From: Acidobacteriota bacterium
GTDB taxonomy: Bacteria > Acidobacteriota > Thermoanaerobaculia > Thermoanaerobaculales > Thermoanaerobaculaceae
DNA length: 64,000 nt
Direction: 5' to 3'
Assembly: GCA_016213675.1 (NCBI GenBank)
Contig: JACQZW010000059.1
Span: forward strand, 16,208 to 80,207
Positions 22,269-33,813 of this stretch are shown here, piece by piece. The translations under genes and the position numbers were made by a program. Below the pieces are notes generated by a model. It did no database searches and had not been told where the DNA came from. It saw only the letters and a program-made list of their open reading frames with translations. Numbering within the stretch: position 1 is the stretch's first letter; the number at the start of each line of letters is the position of its first letter.

Positions 22269-23329
22269 GGGTAGAGACCTCCGAACTCGAGGCCGGCCGT
22301 TTCGGCCAGTCCGAGCGCAAGGTTCATCGCCTGGATCGCCTGCCCGGCGGCGCCCTTGACCAGGTTGTCGATGGCGGAGAGCATGACGACCTCCCGGCCG
22401 CCGTCGCGGCTCGCGGCATGGAGGTGCACGAAGTTGGTGCCGACGACGGCGGCCAGCTCCGGCGGCGCGTCGAGCACGCGGACGAAAGGCCGCCCCGCGT
22501 AGGCATCGCGCAGCAGGCCGAGCGGGTCGCCGAGCGGCTCCCGGAGGCGTGCCCGCAGCGTCGCGTGGATGCCGCGTACCAGCGGCGCCGAGTGGGTCAG
22601 GAGCGAGCAGGTCGCGGCGGGGTCGCCGGTCCAGCCGCGCAGTTGCTCGGCGACCTCGGCCTCGTGGCGGTGGCCGCCGAGGGAGTAACCGAAGAAGCTG
22701 TGCGCCCGCACCGGGTGGTGGGTCGTCCGCTTCGGCTCCGCGCCCGAGCCCGACGAGCCGGTCACCGCGAAGCACGCCGCCGGCTCGGCGAGCGTTCCGG
22801 CCCGGGCCAGCGGGTAGAGGGCGAGCAGCGTCGCGGTCGCGAAGCACCCCGGTGCGGCGATCCGGCGCGCCCCGGCCAGGCGGGCGCCCGCCACGTCGGC
22901 GAGGCCGTACCGCCAGGCCGGGAGCTGCTCCGGACAGGCGTGCGGGCCGTAGAACTCCTCGACGAGCGTGGCGTCGCGGACCCGGAAGTCGGCCGCGGTG
23001 TCGATCACCAGCCGCGCCCCGGCGGCCTCAATGTCGGCCGCGAGCCGCTGCGAGCGGCCGTGCGGCAGAGCGAGGAACAGCACGTCGGCCCACACCGCGG
23101 CGCCGCGAACGTCGGGGGCCTCGAAGGTGCCGCCGGCGGCGTGGAGCAGCGCCGGGTGCACGGCCGACCACGGGCGGTCGGTGTTGCTCTCGGAGAACGC
23201 GCGCAGCGTTCCGACCGCCGGGTGCGCGGCGAGCAGGCGGAGCAGCTCCCCGCCGACGTACCCCGACGCGCCGAGCACGGCGACGCTGAGCCCGCCGGTC
23301 CCCGCGCCCCCCGGGCTACCGCCTTGCAT
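22262..23329 (-). CDS. argC: N-acyl-gamma-glutamyl-phosphate reductase
   Basis: The NADPH-dependent reductase of the arginine pathway. The N-terminal Rossmann motif is [18 protein letters not shown], the catalytic cysteine is Cys162 in APGCFATATLL, and GSSGSGAEPK is typical. 355 aa, normal length. The first 14 residues are Gly-rich and the true start may be slightly downstream. It overlaps the unknown P-loop gene by 14 bp and argD by 7 bp. Confidence 0.95.
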   Translation of the reverse strand: MQGGSPGGAGTGGLSVAVLGASGYVGGELLRLLAAHPAVGTLRAFSESNTDRPWSAVHPALLHAAGGTFEAPDVRGAAVWADVLFLALPHGRSQRLAADIEAAGARLVIDTAADFRVRDATLVEEFYGPHACPEQLPAWRYGLADVAGARLAGARRIAAPGCFATATLLALYPLARAGTLAEPAACFAVTGSSGSGAEPKRTTHHPVRAHSFFGYSLGGHRHEAEVAEQLRGWTGDPAATCSLLTHSAPLVRGIHATLRARLREPLGDPLGLLRDAYAGRPFVRVLDAPPELAAVVGTNFVHLHAASRDGGREVVMLSAIDNLVKGAAGQAIQAMNLALGLAETAGLEFGGLYPC

Positions 23330-24374
23330 TGACGGCCTCCAGGACGACGCCGGCGAGCAGCCCGTCGTCGCGGCGCGCGTTGTGCGCGGGCAGGCCGAGC
23401 TGGTCGCGGATGAAGCGGCAGCCGACCTCGTTGTCGGTGCACGGGCCGGACATCACCGTCGGGCGCAGGCCGAAGCGCTCGTCGAGCACCCGCACCGCGC
23501 CCCACGCCGCCACCTGGTCCGGCGCGCAGCACACCAGCGCCGCCGACAGCCCCATCAACGGGGCGTCGGCGAGGAGCTGCGCGACGCCGTACTCGCCGAG
23601 GATCCCGTCGCCGAGCTCGGCGACGATGACGTCGGGCTTGGTCGAGCGGGCCAACTCGTTGAGCAGCCCGTACGCCGTCGGCAGCGCCTCTGCCGCGCTG
23701 GTCGAGACGATCCCGGCGTCGTTGAACGTGAGCGCCGCCACCGCGCCGGAGTCGAGCATCGCCAGCGCGTCGCGGCGCAACGCGACGCCGGTCATCTTGA
23801 CGCCGGCGACCCGGAGCCCCACGCGCGTCAGGCCGCGGACGATCTCCGCCGCGGCCATCGTCTTGCCGGCGTCCATGCACGTCCCGGCGACGTAGACCAC
23901 GGGGACGCGGCACTCGAGCGCCTCGCTCTGCGGCACGGCGTTGTCGCGGATGTGCGCCGGACGGCCGACCCGGTCGCCGGTCTTGGGGAACGCGAGCACG
24001 GCGCCGAGCACCTCGGCCTCGAACGGCTGGCCGTAGTCGGGGTTGGTCGCCGTGCAGCGACCGAGCACGCCGCCCATGTTGAGCACGTGCACCGTGTCGC
24101 CGGGCGCGAGGGTGTCCGGCACGACGCCCGCGTAGCCGCGCAGCGCGTTGCGGTGGCCGAGCGTTCCCGCCAGCACGTCGCCGGCCCGCAGGCGGATGAA
24201 CCGCCCGGTGAGGTCCTCCATCTGGTTGTAGACCGCCTTGTCGGCGAGGATGCGCACCGCGAGCACGTGCCCCTCGCGGCACACGATGTCCGGGCCGAGC
24301 AGCACCTCGCTGCCCAGGCGGGCGTTGCGCGTCGACGAGGCGATGCGGTCGAGGCGGACGCGCGTGGTCACCAT
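23316..24374 (-). CDS. P-loop protein of unknown function inside the arginine operon
   Basis: A 352-residue protein with an apparently intact nucleotide-binding loop GTCMDAGKT at residues 164-172, followed by a MobB/dethiobiotin-synthetase-like pattern of alternating strands and helices. The N-terminal ~150 residues hold a beta-rich domain with VHVLNMGGVLGRCTATNP. Start ATG 24374 has GGGGAGG upstream. It sits between argG and argC and overlaps argC, so it is almost certainly co-expressed with arginine synthesis. It faintly recalls DUF1611-type NTPases, but I cannot assign it. No N-acylglutamate synthase is visible in the operon. Confidence 0.8.
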   Translation of the reverse strand: MVTTRVRLDRIASSTRNARLGSEVLLGPDIVCREGHVLAVRILADKAVYNQMEDLTGRFIRLRAGDVLAGTLGHRNALRGYAGVVPDTLAPGDTVHVLNMGGVLGRCTATNPDYGQPFEAEVLGAVLAFPKTGDRVGRPAHIRDNAVPQSEALECRVPVVYVAGTCMDAGKTMAAAEIVRGLTRVGLRVAGVKMTGVALRRDALAMLDSGAVAALTFNDAGIVSTSAAEALPTAYGLLNELARSTKPDVIVAELGDGILGEYGVAQLLADAPLMGLSAALVCCAPDQVAAWGAVRVLDERFGLRPTVMSGPCTDNEVGCRFIRDQLGLPAHNARRDDGLLAGVVLEAVNARR

Positions 24375-24394
24375 GGGCGCCTCCCCGACCGACC

Positions 24395-24422
24395 GAGGAC
24401 AGGGGACAGGGGAAGGGGGACA
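24395..24422 (+). repeat. Heptamer array between argG and the P-loop gene
   Basis: Four 7-bp plus-strand units: GAGGACA, GGGGACA, a GGGGAAG variant and GGGGACA. Located in the 76-bp gap between argG and the next gene. Confidence 0.75.
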
Positions 24423-24450
24423 GGCACGACGAGTGGCCAGCGCCGTCCGG

Positions 24451-25659
24451 TCATGGCTCGGGCTCTCCGTCGGCGTCGGTGTCGCGGCGGGTGGCGAGCA
24501 GCGACGGGACGGCGGCGAGCTTGGCGAAGGCGCGTGCCTCCTCGCCGGTCCACAGCGCGTGGGACTCGCCGTAGCGGGCCACCGAAGGCTGCATCAGGCT
24601 GTACGGCGAGCGCACCCCGGTGACGGCGAAGCGGCCGGGCGCCAGGCGCACGCGGGTGTCGCCCTGGACGTGCCGCTGGCTCGACGCGATCATCGCCTCG
24701 ATGTCGCGCATCACCGGATCGAACGCCTGCCCCTCGTGCAGGCGGTCGCCCCAGAACTGCGCGACGTGGTCCTTCCAGAACGACTGCCACTTGGTGAGGA
24801 CGAGCTTCTCGAGCTCGCGGTGGGCGGCGATCAGGACCTGCGCGGCGCCGGCCTCGAAGCCGATCCGCCCCTTGATGCCGAGCACCGTCTCGCCGAGGTG
24901 GATGCCCCGGCCGATCCCGTACGGCCGCAGCGCGGCGTCGAGCGCCTCGACCAGCGCCGGCCCGGGCATCGCGGAGCCGTTCAGCGTCACCGGCAGCCCC
25001 TCCTTCCACGCAATGACGAGGTCGACGGCCGGCACCTTCGGATCCGGCTCGCCCCCCGGCCAGGCGTCCGCCGGCGGTCCCTGCCACGGGTCGTGCGTCC
25101 ATCCGCCCCCCAGCGTGGTGCCCCACAGCCCGGCGTTGACCGAGTAGCGGCTGGCCCCGGCCGGGACCGGGAGGCCGAGGCCCTCCAGGTATGAGGCCGC
25201 CTGCTCGCGCTTCAGCCCCAGCTCGCGGACCGGCGTGACGATCGGCACGCCCGGCAGGAGCACCGCGAAGGCGACGTCGAAGCGGACCTGGTCGTTGCCG
25301 GCGCCGGTCGAGCCGTGCGCCACCGCGTCGGCGTCGAGCTCCGTGGCGACCCTCGCGACCTCGATCGCCTGCTGCGTGCGCTCGGCTGCCACCGACACCG
25401 GGTAGACGCCGCCGCGCAGCACGTTGCCGCGGACCAGCGTGGCGACGAAGCGGTCCCAGGTCGTCTGGCGCGCATCGACCTCGCGGTGCGCGACGGCGCC
25501 GACGGCCGCCGCCTGCGCGGCCACCCGATCGAGCTCGGCGCGCGACAGCCCGCCGGTGTCGACCGTCACCGTCGTGACCTCGGCGCCCTTCTCCCGCGTC
25601 AGATAGGCGACGCAGAACGACGTGTCGAGTCCACCTGAGAACGCCAGCACAACCTTCAT
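24451..25659 (-). CDS. argG: Argininosuccinate synthase
   Basis: Joins citrulline and aspartate using ATP (PP-loop AFSGGLDTS at residues 6-14). 402 aa, with GSTGAGNDQVRFD, the conserved ELGLKREQ and RYSVNAGLWG stretches. ATG 25659 (MKVVLAFSGG) follows GGGAGAGGCG; the frame extends upstream through the operator region but not with family sequence. It is the first gene of the arginine operon, about 50 nt downstream of the proposed promoter/operator. Confidence 0.96.
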   Translation of the reverse strand: MKVVLAFSGGLDTSFCVAYLTREKGAEVTTVTVDTGGLSRAELDRVAAQAAAVGAVAHREVDARQTTWDRFVATLVRGNVLRGGVYPVSVAAERTQQAIEVARVATELDADAVAHGSTGAGNDQVRFDVAFAVLLPGVPIVTPVRELGLKREQAASYLEGLGLPVPAGASRYSVNAGLWGTTLGGGWTHDPWQGPPADAWPGGEPDPKVPAVDLVIAWKEGLPVTLNGSAMPGPALVEALDAALRPYGIGRGIHLGETVLGIKGRIGFEAGAAQVLIAAHRELEKLVLTKWQSFWKDHVAQFWGDRLHEGQAFDPVMRDIEAMIASSQRHVQGDTRVRLAPGRFAVTGVRSPYSLMQPSVARYGESHALWTGEEARAFAKLAAVPSLLATRRDTDADGEPEP

Positions 25660-25694
25660 CGCCTCTCCCGTCCGCAGCATGTCCTGGATGCATG

Positions 25695-25726
25695 CCGAAT
25701 GAATCATGGATGATTATTCATTTCGG
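25695..25726. promoter_or_regulatory. ArgR operator (ARG-box-like palindrome)
   Basis: An AT-rich island in GC-rich DNA. CCGAATGAAT (25695-25704) and ATTCATTTCGG (25716-25726) form a near-perfect palindrome around TGAAT/ATTCA half-sites, as in ARG boxes (TGAAT-W4-ATTCA). The best 18-bp match is 25706-25723 with a few mismatches. It overlaps the proposed -10 of the argG promoter, and argR is encoded in the operon. Confidence 0.75.
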
Positions 25727-25738
25727 TCGCCCTGTCAA
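25710..25738 (-). promoter_or_regulatory. Promoter of the arginine operon
   Basis: On the minus strand TTGACA (complement of 25733-25738) is followed after 17 bp by AATCAT (complement of 25710-25715). The -10 is weak but lies in the only AT-rich patch, inside the ArgR-like palindrome, so bound repressor would block RNA polymerase. Confidence 0.6.
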
Positions 25739-25946
25739 GCCCTCCGACGCAACGCCGCTCACCGAGTCCCTCCCCCGGGCGCCGGTCCCGAGGAGCCGAG
25801 CACGATTCGAGTGACCGTTTTGTGACGAATGCACTTGACAGCGGCACACCACGCGACCAGATTCGGGCCAAACCAGGGTCGGCTGCGCATGGCCGGAAGC
25901 CGGGTGACGGCAACGGTCGAGAGCCGAACGGGAGCGGAGCACGCAG

Positions 25947-28028
25947 ATGACAGGCACGACGACGGCGGCAACGCAGCATGGTCTTGATGGCCAGGGTTCC
26001 TTACGCCTAAGGTCGCGCCGGCTGACCGCGCTGGCCCTCGGCGCCTTCGCCTCCGTGTCGGCGGCGTCCGCCGAGCCGGTCGCCTGGCGGCTCGGGCCGG
26101 ACGGCGGCCGGGCGCGCGCGATCCTGGTCGACCCGACGAGTCCGGGCAGGCTGTGGGCGGCGTCGGCCGGCGGCGTATTCACCAGCACCGATCGGGGCGA
26201 GCACTGGGTGCGGGCGGGCCTCGACGCGAGGCGGGTGAGGTCCGTCGCCGTCCTCCCGACGGCGCCGGGCACGCTCCTCGCCGCGACCGACGAGGGGGTC
26301 TACCGGCGTGACGGCAACGACTGGGTGGCGTCCCGCGAGGGGCTGTGCACCGAGGAGCCGCCGGTCTGCGAGGACGTCGTCCAGCTCCTCGCCGACCCGG
26401 CCAACGCCATCAACGCCTACGCCGGGCTGGCGAGCGGGGCGATCGGCCGCAGCCTGGCCGGCGGACGCCACTGGAACCAGCTCACCTTCCCCACCTCCGA
26501 GGCCGTCGGGGCGCTCGCCATCTCGACTGCGAACCCGCCGGTCCTGCTCGCCGCGTCGCCCCAGGGTGGGCTCTTCCGCAGCACGACCCGCGGCTCGGCG
26601 TGGCAGGGTGTGTCGAGCGGCCTGACGATCGTCCAGGGCGGGGTGCCGCGCACCTCCTACCCCCACGCCGTCGCCTTCGATGCCGCCCGGCCGCTGATGG
26701 CCTACGCGGCCGGTACGCTCGGTGCGTTCGGCAGCTCGAACGGCGGCCTCACGTGGTCGTCGTTGGCCGCGCCGGCCCCGGCGGGCGGCCACTACGTGAG
26801 CGTCGGGGCCGACCCCGTTCGCCCGGACCTCGTCTTCCTCGGCGAGGCTGCAGGCGGCGTCCATCGCCGCAGCAGCGCCGGCGCGGCCTGGGTGCGCATC
26901 CACGACGGGCTGGCCTGCGTACCCGCCTTCACCGACGTCGCCGAGTACGTGTCGTTCGCCTTCGAGCGCACGGGCACCGGCCGCGCCTGGGCGCTGTCGC
27001 CGACCGACGGCCTGCGCCGTTCCGACGACGGCGGCCTCACCTGGGTCCGCGGCGCGACCGGGATGACCGATGCCCGGCTCAACTCGATCGCGGTCGACCC
27101 CACCGACGAGTGGACCGTGCTCGTCGCGGACGCCCGCGGCGCACTCCTCCGCACGACCGACGCCGGAGCGCGCTGGGACGAGCTCGCCGCCGACTACGAG
27201 CGGGGCTGCCCGGCCTCGCCGCAGCCGAGTCGTGACGTCCCCGCGCTGGCCGGGATCCACCCCCGCAACCACCTCTTCCTGCTCGCCACCCTGGGCCAGT
27301 CGGGGCTGCGCAGCACGGACGGCGGCGAGACCTGGACCACCACCCCCATCGCGGTCGCCGACCCCGTCGCCTTCGACCACTTCGACGCCCGGCGCGCGCT
27401 CTTCGCCCACGACGTGACCGTCTACCGGACCTCGGACAGCGGCGCCACCTGGCCGCGGATCAGCACCGCGCCGGCCCCGGTCACCGCCCTGGCCACGACG
27501 TCGGCAAACGACGCCCTGGTGATCGCGGCGATCTCCGACATGTCGGGCGTCGCGGTCAGCCCGAACGGCGGCTTCGTCTGGTTGATCCCGACCGTCCCGC
27601 CGCCGAACCCGCGCGGCCACGCGGTTGCCATCGATCCGAACGTCCCGGACACCCTCTACATGGCCGGCGACGGCGGCCTCGCGGTGTCGACGGACGCCGG
27701 CGACGTGTGGAGGCCGATCAACGCCGGCCTGCCGATCACGTGCACGACCGACCCGCAGGGCGTGGTGACCTGCGACGGCGGGCCGTGGGTGCTCGCCGTC
27801 GACCCCGACGACGGGACGGTCTACGCCGGCGGCCCCCGCGGCCTGTTCAAGAGCGAGAACCGCGGCACGACCTGGGCCGCCGCGATCGAGGACCTCGGCG
27901 CTCTGGACGTCACCTCGCTGGCCTTCGGGCCCCACGGCCGGCTGCTCTTCATCGGCACCGGAAACGCAGGCGCCGTCGCGCTGGAGATCGGCGACCGCGT
28001 GCCGCGGCGGCGCATCCGCCGGCGCTAG
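25947..28028 (+). CDS. Exported BNR/Ycf48-like beta-propeller protein
   Basis: A 693-residue protein with an N-terminal hydrophobic export signal (LTALALGAFASVSAASAEP). It carries many Asp-box/BNR-type repeats, seen as recurring S-x-D-x-G-x-x-W motifs such as STDRGEHW, SDDGGLTW, STDGGETW, TSDSGATW and STDAGDVW. The fold should be a large beta-propeller, as in sortilin or photosystem-assembly-factor-like proteins. Enzymatic activity cannot be claimed. It ends in a basic tail (RRRIRRR). It is divergent from the arginine operon and ends just before the met promoter. Confidence 0.85.
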   Translation: MTGTTTAATQHGLDGQGSLRLRSRRLTALALGAFASVSAASAEPVAWRLGPDGGRARAILVDPTSPGRLWAASAGGVFTSTDRGEHWVRAGLDARRVRSVAVLPTAPGTLLAATDEGVYRRDGNDWVASREGLCTEEPPVCEDVVQLLADPANAINAYAGLASGAIGRSLAGGRHWNQLTFPTSEAVGALAISTANPPVLLAASPQGGLFRSTTRGSAWQGVSSGLTIVQGGVPRTSYPHAVAFDAARPLMAYAAGTLGAFGSSNGGLTWSSLAAPAPAGGHYVSVGADPVRPDLVFLGEAAGGVHRRSSAGAAWVRIHDGLACVPAFTDVAEYVSFAFERTGTGRAWALSPTDGLRRSDDGGLTWVRGATGMTDARLNSIAVDPTDEWTVLVADARGALLRTTDAGARWDELAADYERGCPASPQPSRDVPALAGIHPRNHLFLLATLGQSGLRSTDGGETWTTTPIAVADPVAFDHFDARRALFAHDVTVYRTSDSGATWPRISTAPAPVTALATTSANDALVIAAISDMSGVAVSPNGGFVWLIPTVPPPNPRGHAVAIDPNVPDTLYMAGDGGLAVSTDAGDVWRPINAGLPITCTTDPQGVVTCDGGPWVLAVDPDDGTVYAGGPRGLFKSENRGTTWAAAIEDLGALDVTSLAFGPHGRLLFIGTGNAGAVALEIGDRVPRRRIRRR

Positions 28029-28045
28029 CCCGGTCCGCCGGCCGG

Positions 28046-28074
28046 TTGACAGCCGGGCGGCCGCCTGCTACAAC
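28046..28074 (+). promoter_or_regulatory. Consensus sigma70-type promoter of the met operon
   Basis: TTGACA (28046-28051), 17-bp spacer, TACAAC (28069-28074). Transcription should start about 28081-28083, essentially on the ATG (28083) of the leader ORF, making the transcript leaderless. Confidence 0.8.
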
Positions 28075-28131
28075 GCGCGTCGATGCACGGCAAGTTGACC
28101 ACCGCCACGTCCATGAACATGCGCATGCGCA

Positions 28132-30777
<2,646 letters not shown>

Positions 30778-30781
<4 letters not shown>

Positions 30782-32202
30782 ACGTCCTCAAGTTCGGAGG
30801 TTCCTCCGTCGCCTCGGCCGACCTCCTGCACGCCGTCGCCGGCATCGTCGCCGAGGCCGTCGCCAACGACCGCGCCGTGGTCGTCGTCTCGGCCCTGGCT
30901 GGCGTCACCGACATCCTGGCGCGGCTCGTCGACACCGCCGCCTCCGGCGACCGCGCCTGGGAGCGGGGCACCCTCGCCCTCGCCCACCGGCACCTCGACT
31001 GCTGCCGTGAGCTCGGGGCCGACCCGGCGATCGAGTCCTCGCTGCGCGCCGTCCTGGGCGAGCTGGCCGGCGTCCTCACTGGGCTCGCCGACGCCCGGTC
31101 GGCAAGCCCGGCGAGCCGGGACGCCGCGCTCTCGACCGGCGAGCGACTTGCAGCCCTCCTCGCCGCCCTGGCGATGCGACGCCGAGGGCTCGACGCCGTC
31201 GCCGTCGACGCGAGGGAGCTCGTCGTCACCGACTCGGCGTTCGGCGAGGCCGAGCCGGACCTCGCGGCGACGGCGCGCCGAACCGCGGCCCTGCTCGCGA
31301 GGCTGCGGCCCGGCTGTGTGCCGGTCGTCACCGGCTTCATCGGCGCCGACCGCTCCGGTCGCACGACGACGCTCGGCCGAGGCGGCTCGGACTACACGGC
31401 GAGCGTCCTCGGCGCCGTCCTCGGTGCCGCGGCCGTCGAGATCTGGACCGACGTGAGCGGCGTGCTGGCCGCACCCCCGTGCGACGTGCCGCACGCAGCG
31501 ACGCTCCCGGCGCTGACCTACGGCGAGGCCACCGCGCTCGCCCGGCTGGGGGCGAAGGTGCTCTACCCGAAGACCATGGACCCGCTCGCCCGGCGCGGGA
31601 TCCCCGTCGTCGTGCGCAACACCTTCGACCCCGGCGGGCCACGAACTGTGGTGAATGCCACGACCGGAGCCGACCACGGCCGGCCGCGCGCCGTCACCGC
31701 CCTCGACGGCGGCGTGCTCGTCACCCACGAGACGGGACCGGGCGGCCTCCGGCGCGATCCGATGGCCGGGCTCGAGGACGCCCTGCGCGAGCACGGAGGC
31801 TCGCTCTGCCCGGGCCGGCCGGGCGCCCTGCCCGGCGCCGTCGGACTGGTCCGCGGCGTCCCGGCCGCCACGGTCCGGTCGGCGAGCCTGCAGGCCGCGC
31901 CGGCCGCCTCCGAGAGCGGCACGATCCGCCTCCGCGAAGGGGTCGGAACCGTCGCACTCGTCGGCGAGGGGCTCGGCGGCAACCGGGTCGCCGGGGCGCA
32001 GGCCCGACTGGCGCTGGCCGCGGCCCGTATCCCCGTGCTGGCGGAGGTCGACGCCGGCAGCGACGCCGCCCTTGCTCTGGTCGTCCAGCGCGGCCACCTC
32101 CGCGAGGCGGTGTGGGTGCTCCACGAGGCGCTCCTCGCCCCCGCCCTCGAAGGTCGCGGCGCGGCGGCGGCCAGGCCCGCGGCGGCAGGAGGTGCGGGGT
32201 GA
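30778..32202 (+). CDS. lysC: Aspartate kinase
   Basis: Catalyses the first step of the aspartate family. The N-terminal kinase domain opens MNVLKFGGSSVAS, with TTLGRGGSDYTA and GAKVLYPKTMDPL conserved. A C-terminal ACT region follows (about 330-460, including GTVALVGEGLGG). 474 aa; it resembles the kinase half of ThrA-type bifunctional enzymes but has no homoserine dehydrogenase domain. The extreme C-terminus is Ala/Gly-rich. Overlaps metX (ATGA) and asd (GTGA). Being in the met transcript, its expression should follow methionine demand. Confidence 0.93.
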
Positions 32203-33284
32203 GCGCGGGAAAGCTCGCCGTCGGCATCCTCGGGGCGACCGGGGCGGTCGGCCAGAAGCTCGTCGCCATGCTGGCCTCGCACCCGTGGTTCGAGGTCACC
32301 GCGCTGGCGGCCTCCGAGCGCTCTGCCGGCCGGCGCTACCGGGACGCCGTGCACTGGCTCGAGCCGGTCGCGCTCCCGAAGCGCGCCGCCGACCTCGTCG
32401 TCCAGGGCGTCGCCCCACCCCTGCCGTGCGACCTCGTGCTGTCGGCGCTCGACGCCGTGACGGCGAAGGGGGCCGAGCCGGCGTTCGCGGCCATCGGGAC
32501 CCCAGTGGTGTCCAACGCGAGCGCGTTCCGGATGCATCCGCGGGTCCCGCTCGTCATCCCCGAGGTCAACCCGGACCACCTCGATCTCGTGGCGACGCAG
32601 GAGTTCGGCGGCGGCTTCATCGTCACCAACCCGAACTGCTCCACCGTGGGCTTGACGGCCGCCCTGAAGCCGCTCGACGACGCGTTCGGCGTCGAGGCCG
32701 CACAGGTGACGACGCTGCAGGCGGTGTCGGGGGCCGGCTACCCGGGGGTGCCCGCCCTCGACATCCTCGGCAACGTCATCCCGGGCATCGACGGCGAGGA
32801 GGACAAGCTCGAAACCGAGCCGGGCAAGCTCTTGGGGAAGCTCGCAGGAGGGTCGATCGAGCCTGCACCGGTCCGGATCAGCGCCCAGACCACGCGCGTC
32901 CCGGTGGTCGACGGCCACCTGCTCACCGTCTCCGTGCGCCTCGGCACCCGGACGGGCGCCGCCGAGGCCCGCCGCGCGCTCGCGGCGTACCGGAGCCCGA
33001 TCGCCGACCTCCGACTGCCGTCCGCTCCCACCCGCTTCCTCGCGGTCCTCGACGGGGATGCGGCGCCCCAGCCGCGCCTCCACGCCTCGCTCGGCGGCGG
33101 CATGACGGTCGCCGTCGGCCGCGTCCGCCCCTGCCCCGTGCTCGACGTACGCCTCGTCGTCCTCGTCCACAACACCGTCCGGGGGGCTGCCGGCGCGGCG
33201 ATCCTCAATGCCGAGCTGCTCGTCGCCCGGGGTCTGATCGGCGGTCGGCGGCCCGCCCGGCGGCCACCTCCGGAGCCCTTGTGA
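32199..33284 (+). CDS. asd: Aspartate-semialdehyde dehydrogenase
   Basis: Reduces aspartyl phosphate to the semialdehyde shared by Met, Thr and Lys synthesis. The Rossmann motif is GILGATGAVGQKLV; the catalytic Cys147 lies in VTNPNCSTVGL, and QAVSGAGYPGVP is typical of the archaeal/fungal-type Asd. 361 aa. Start GTG 32199 follows GGCAGGAGGTGCGG and overlaps the lysC stop. No homoserine dehydrogenase gene follows in the window. Confidence 0.94.
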   Translation: MSAGKLAVGILGATGAVGQKLVAMLASHPWFEVTALAASERSAGRRYRDAVHWLEPVALPKRAADLVVQGVAPPLPCDLVLSALDAVTAKGAEPAFAAIGTPVVSNASAFRMHPRVPLVIPEVNPDHLDLVATQEFGGGFIVTNPNCSTVGLTAALKPLDDAFGVEAAQVTTLQAVSGAGYPGVPALDILGNVIPGIDGEEDKLETEPGKLLGKLAGGSIEPAPVRISAQTTRVPVVDGHLLTVSVRLGTRTGAAEARRALAAYRSPIADLRLPSAPTRFLAVLDGDAAPQPRLHASLGGGMTVAVGRVRPCPVLDVRLVVLVHNTVRGAAGAAILNAELLVARGLIGGRRPARRPPPEPL

Positions 33285-33289
33285 AAGAG

Positions 33290-33317
33290 TTGACATTCGA
33301 CAACATTCGTCTTTAAT
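33290..33317 (+). promoter_or_regulatory. Promoter upstream of the response-regulator/TSUP cluster
   Basis: TTGACA (33290-33295) and TTTAAT (33312-33317) with a 16-bp spacer, in an AT-rich patch just after asd. Two ACATTCG direct repeats (33293-33299 and 33303-33309) start 10 bp apart between the boxes and could be one helical-turn operator half-sites. Confidence 0.65.
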
Positions 33318-33390
33318 GTGTCGAGGCTGCTCTCCGCCCCGATCTCCCATCGCAGCTCACGGGAGAAGGCGGGCGAGCGCGGGTGGTGCG

Positions 33391-33813
33391 ATGGGGGCGA
33401 GCGGTCCCGAGCGTGTGCGGGTCCTGGTGGTGGACGACGAGGAAGACTTCGCCACCGCACTGGTGAGCCGCCTCGCCCGCCGTGGGTTCGACGCGGTCCC
33501 CGCCTTCTCCGGCCCCCAGGCGCTGATCCGGCTGCGCGCCGCCGCGGCGGACGTCATCGTCCTCGACCTCAAGATGCCCGGCATGGACGGGCTCGAGACC
33601 TTGCGCGAGGTGCGTCGCCTCGACCCGCACGTCCAGGTCATCGTCCTGACCGGTCACGGGACCGTCGCGAGCGGGATCGACGGCATGCAGCTCGGCGCGG
33701 CGGATTTCCTCCAGAAACCAACTAGCATCGAGCAACTCTGTACCGCCATCGAGGTCGCGGCGATCCGCGCGCGTGAGTCGCGGAGCGCCGCCGGAGAGGG
33801 AGGTCGAGGATGA
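33391..33813 (+). CDS. Single-domain response regulator
   Basis: A CheY-like receiver of 140 aa without output domain. The acidic pocket is Asp15/Asp16, the phospho-acceptor Asp59 lies in VIVLDLKMPGMDGLE, the conserved Thr is in VIVLTGHGT and the Lys in LQKPTS. ATG 33391 is used; a GTG at 33415 is an alternative. It overlaps the following small membrane protein gene (ATGA). It probably receives phosphate from the histidine kinase at 38606 in the facing operon. Confidence 0.88.
   Translation: MGASGPERVRVLVVDDEEDFATALVSRLARRGFDAVPAFSGPQALIRLRAAAADVIVLDLKMPGMDGLETLREVRRLDPHVQVIVLTGHGTVASGIDGMQLGAADFLQKPTSIEQLCTAIEVAAIRARESRSAAGEGGRG

Noticed and set aside
20059..22320. 753-aa single ORF covering argF' and part of argD
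   Set aside because: Only its last 338 residues are family sequence; the upstream part is the out-of-frame shadow of argD.
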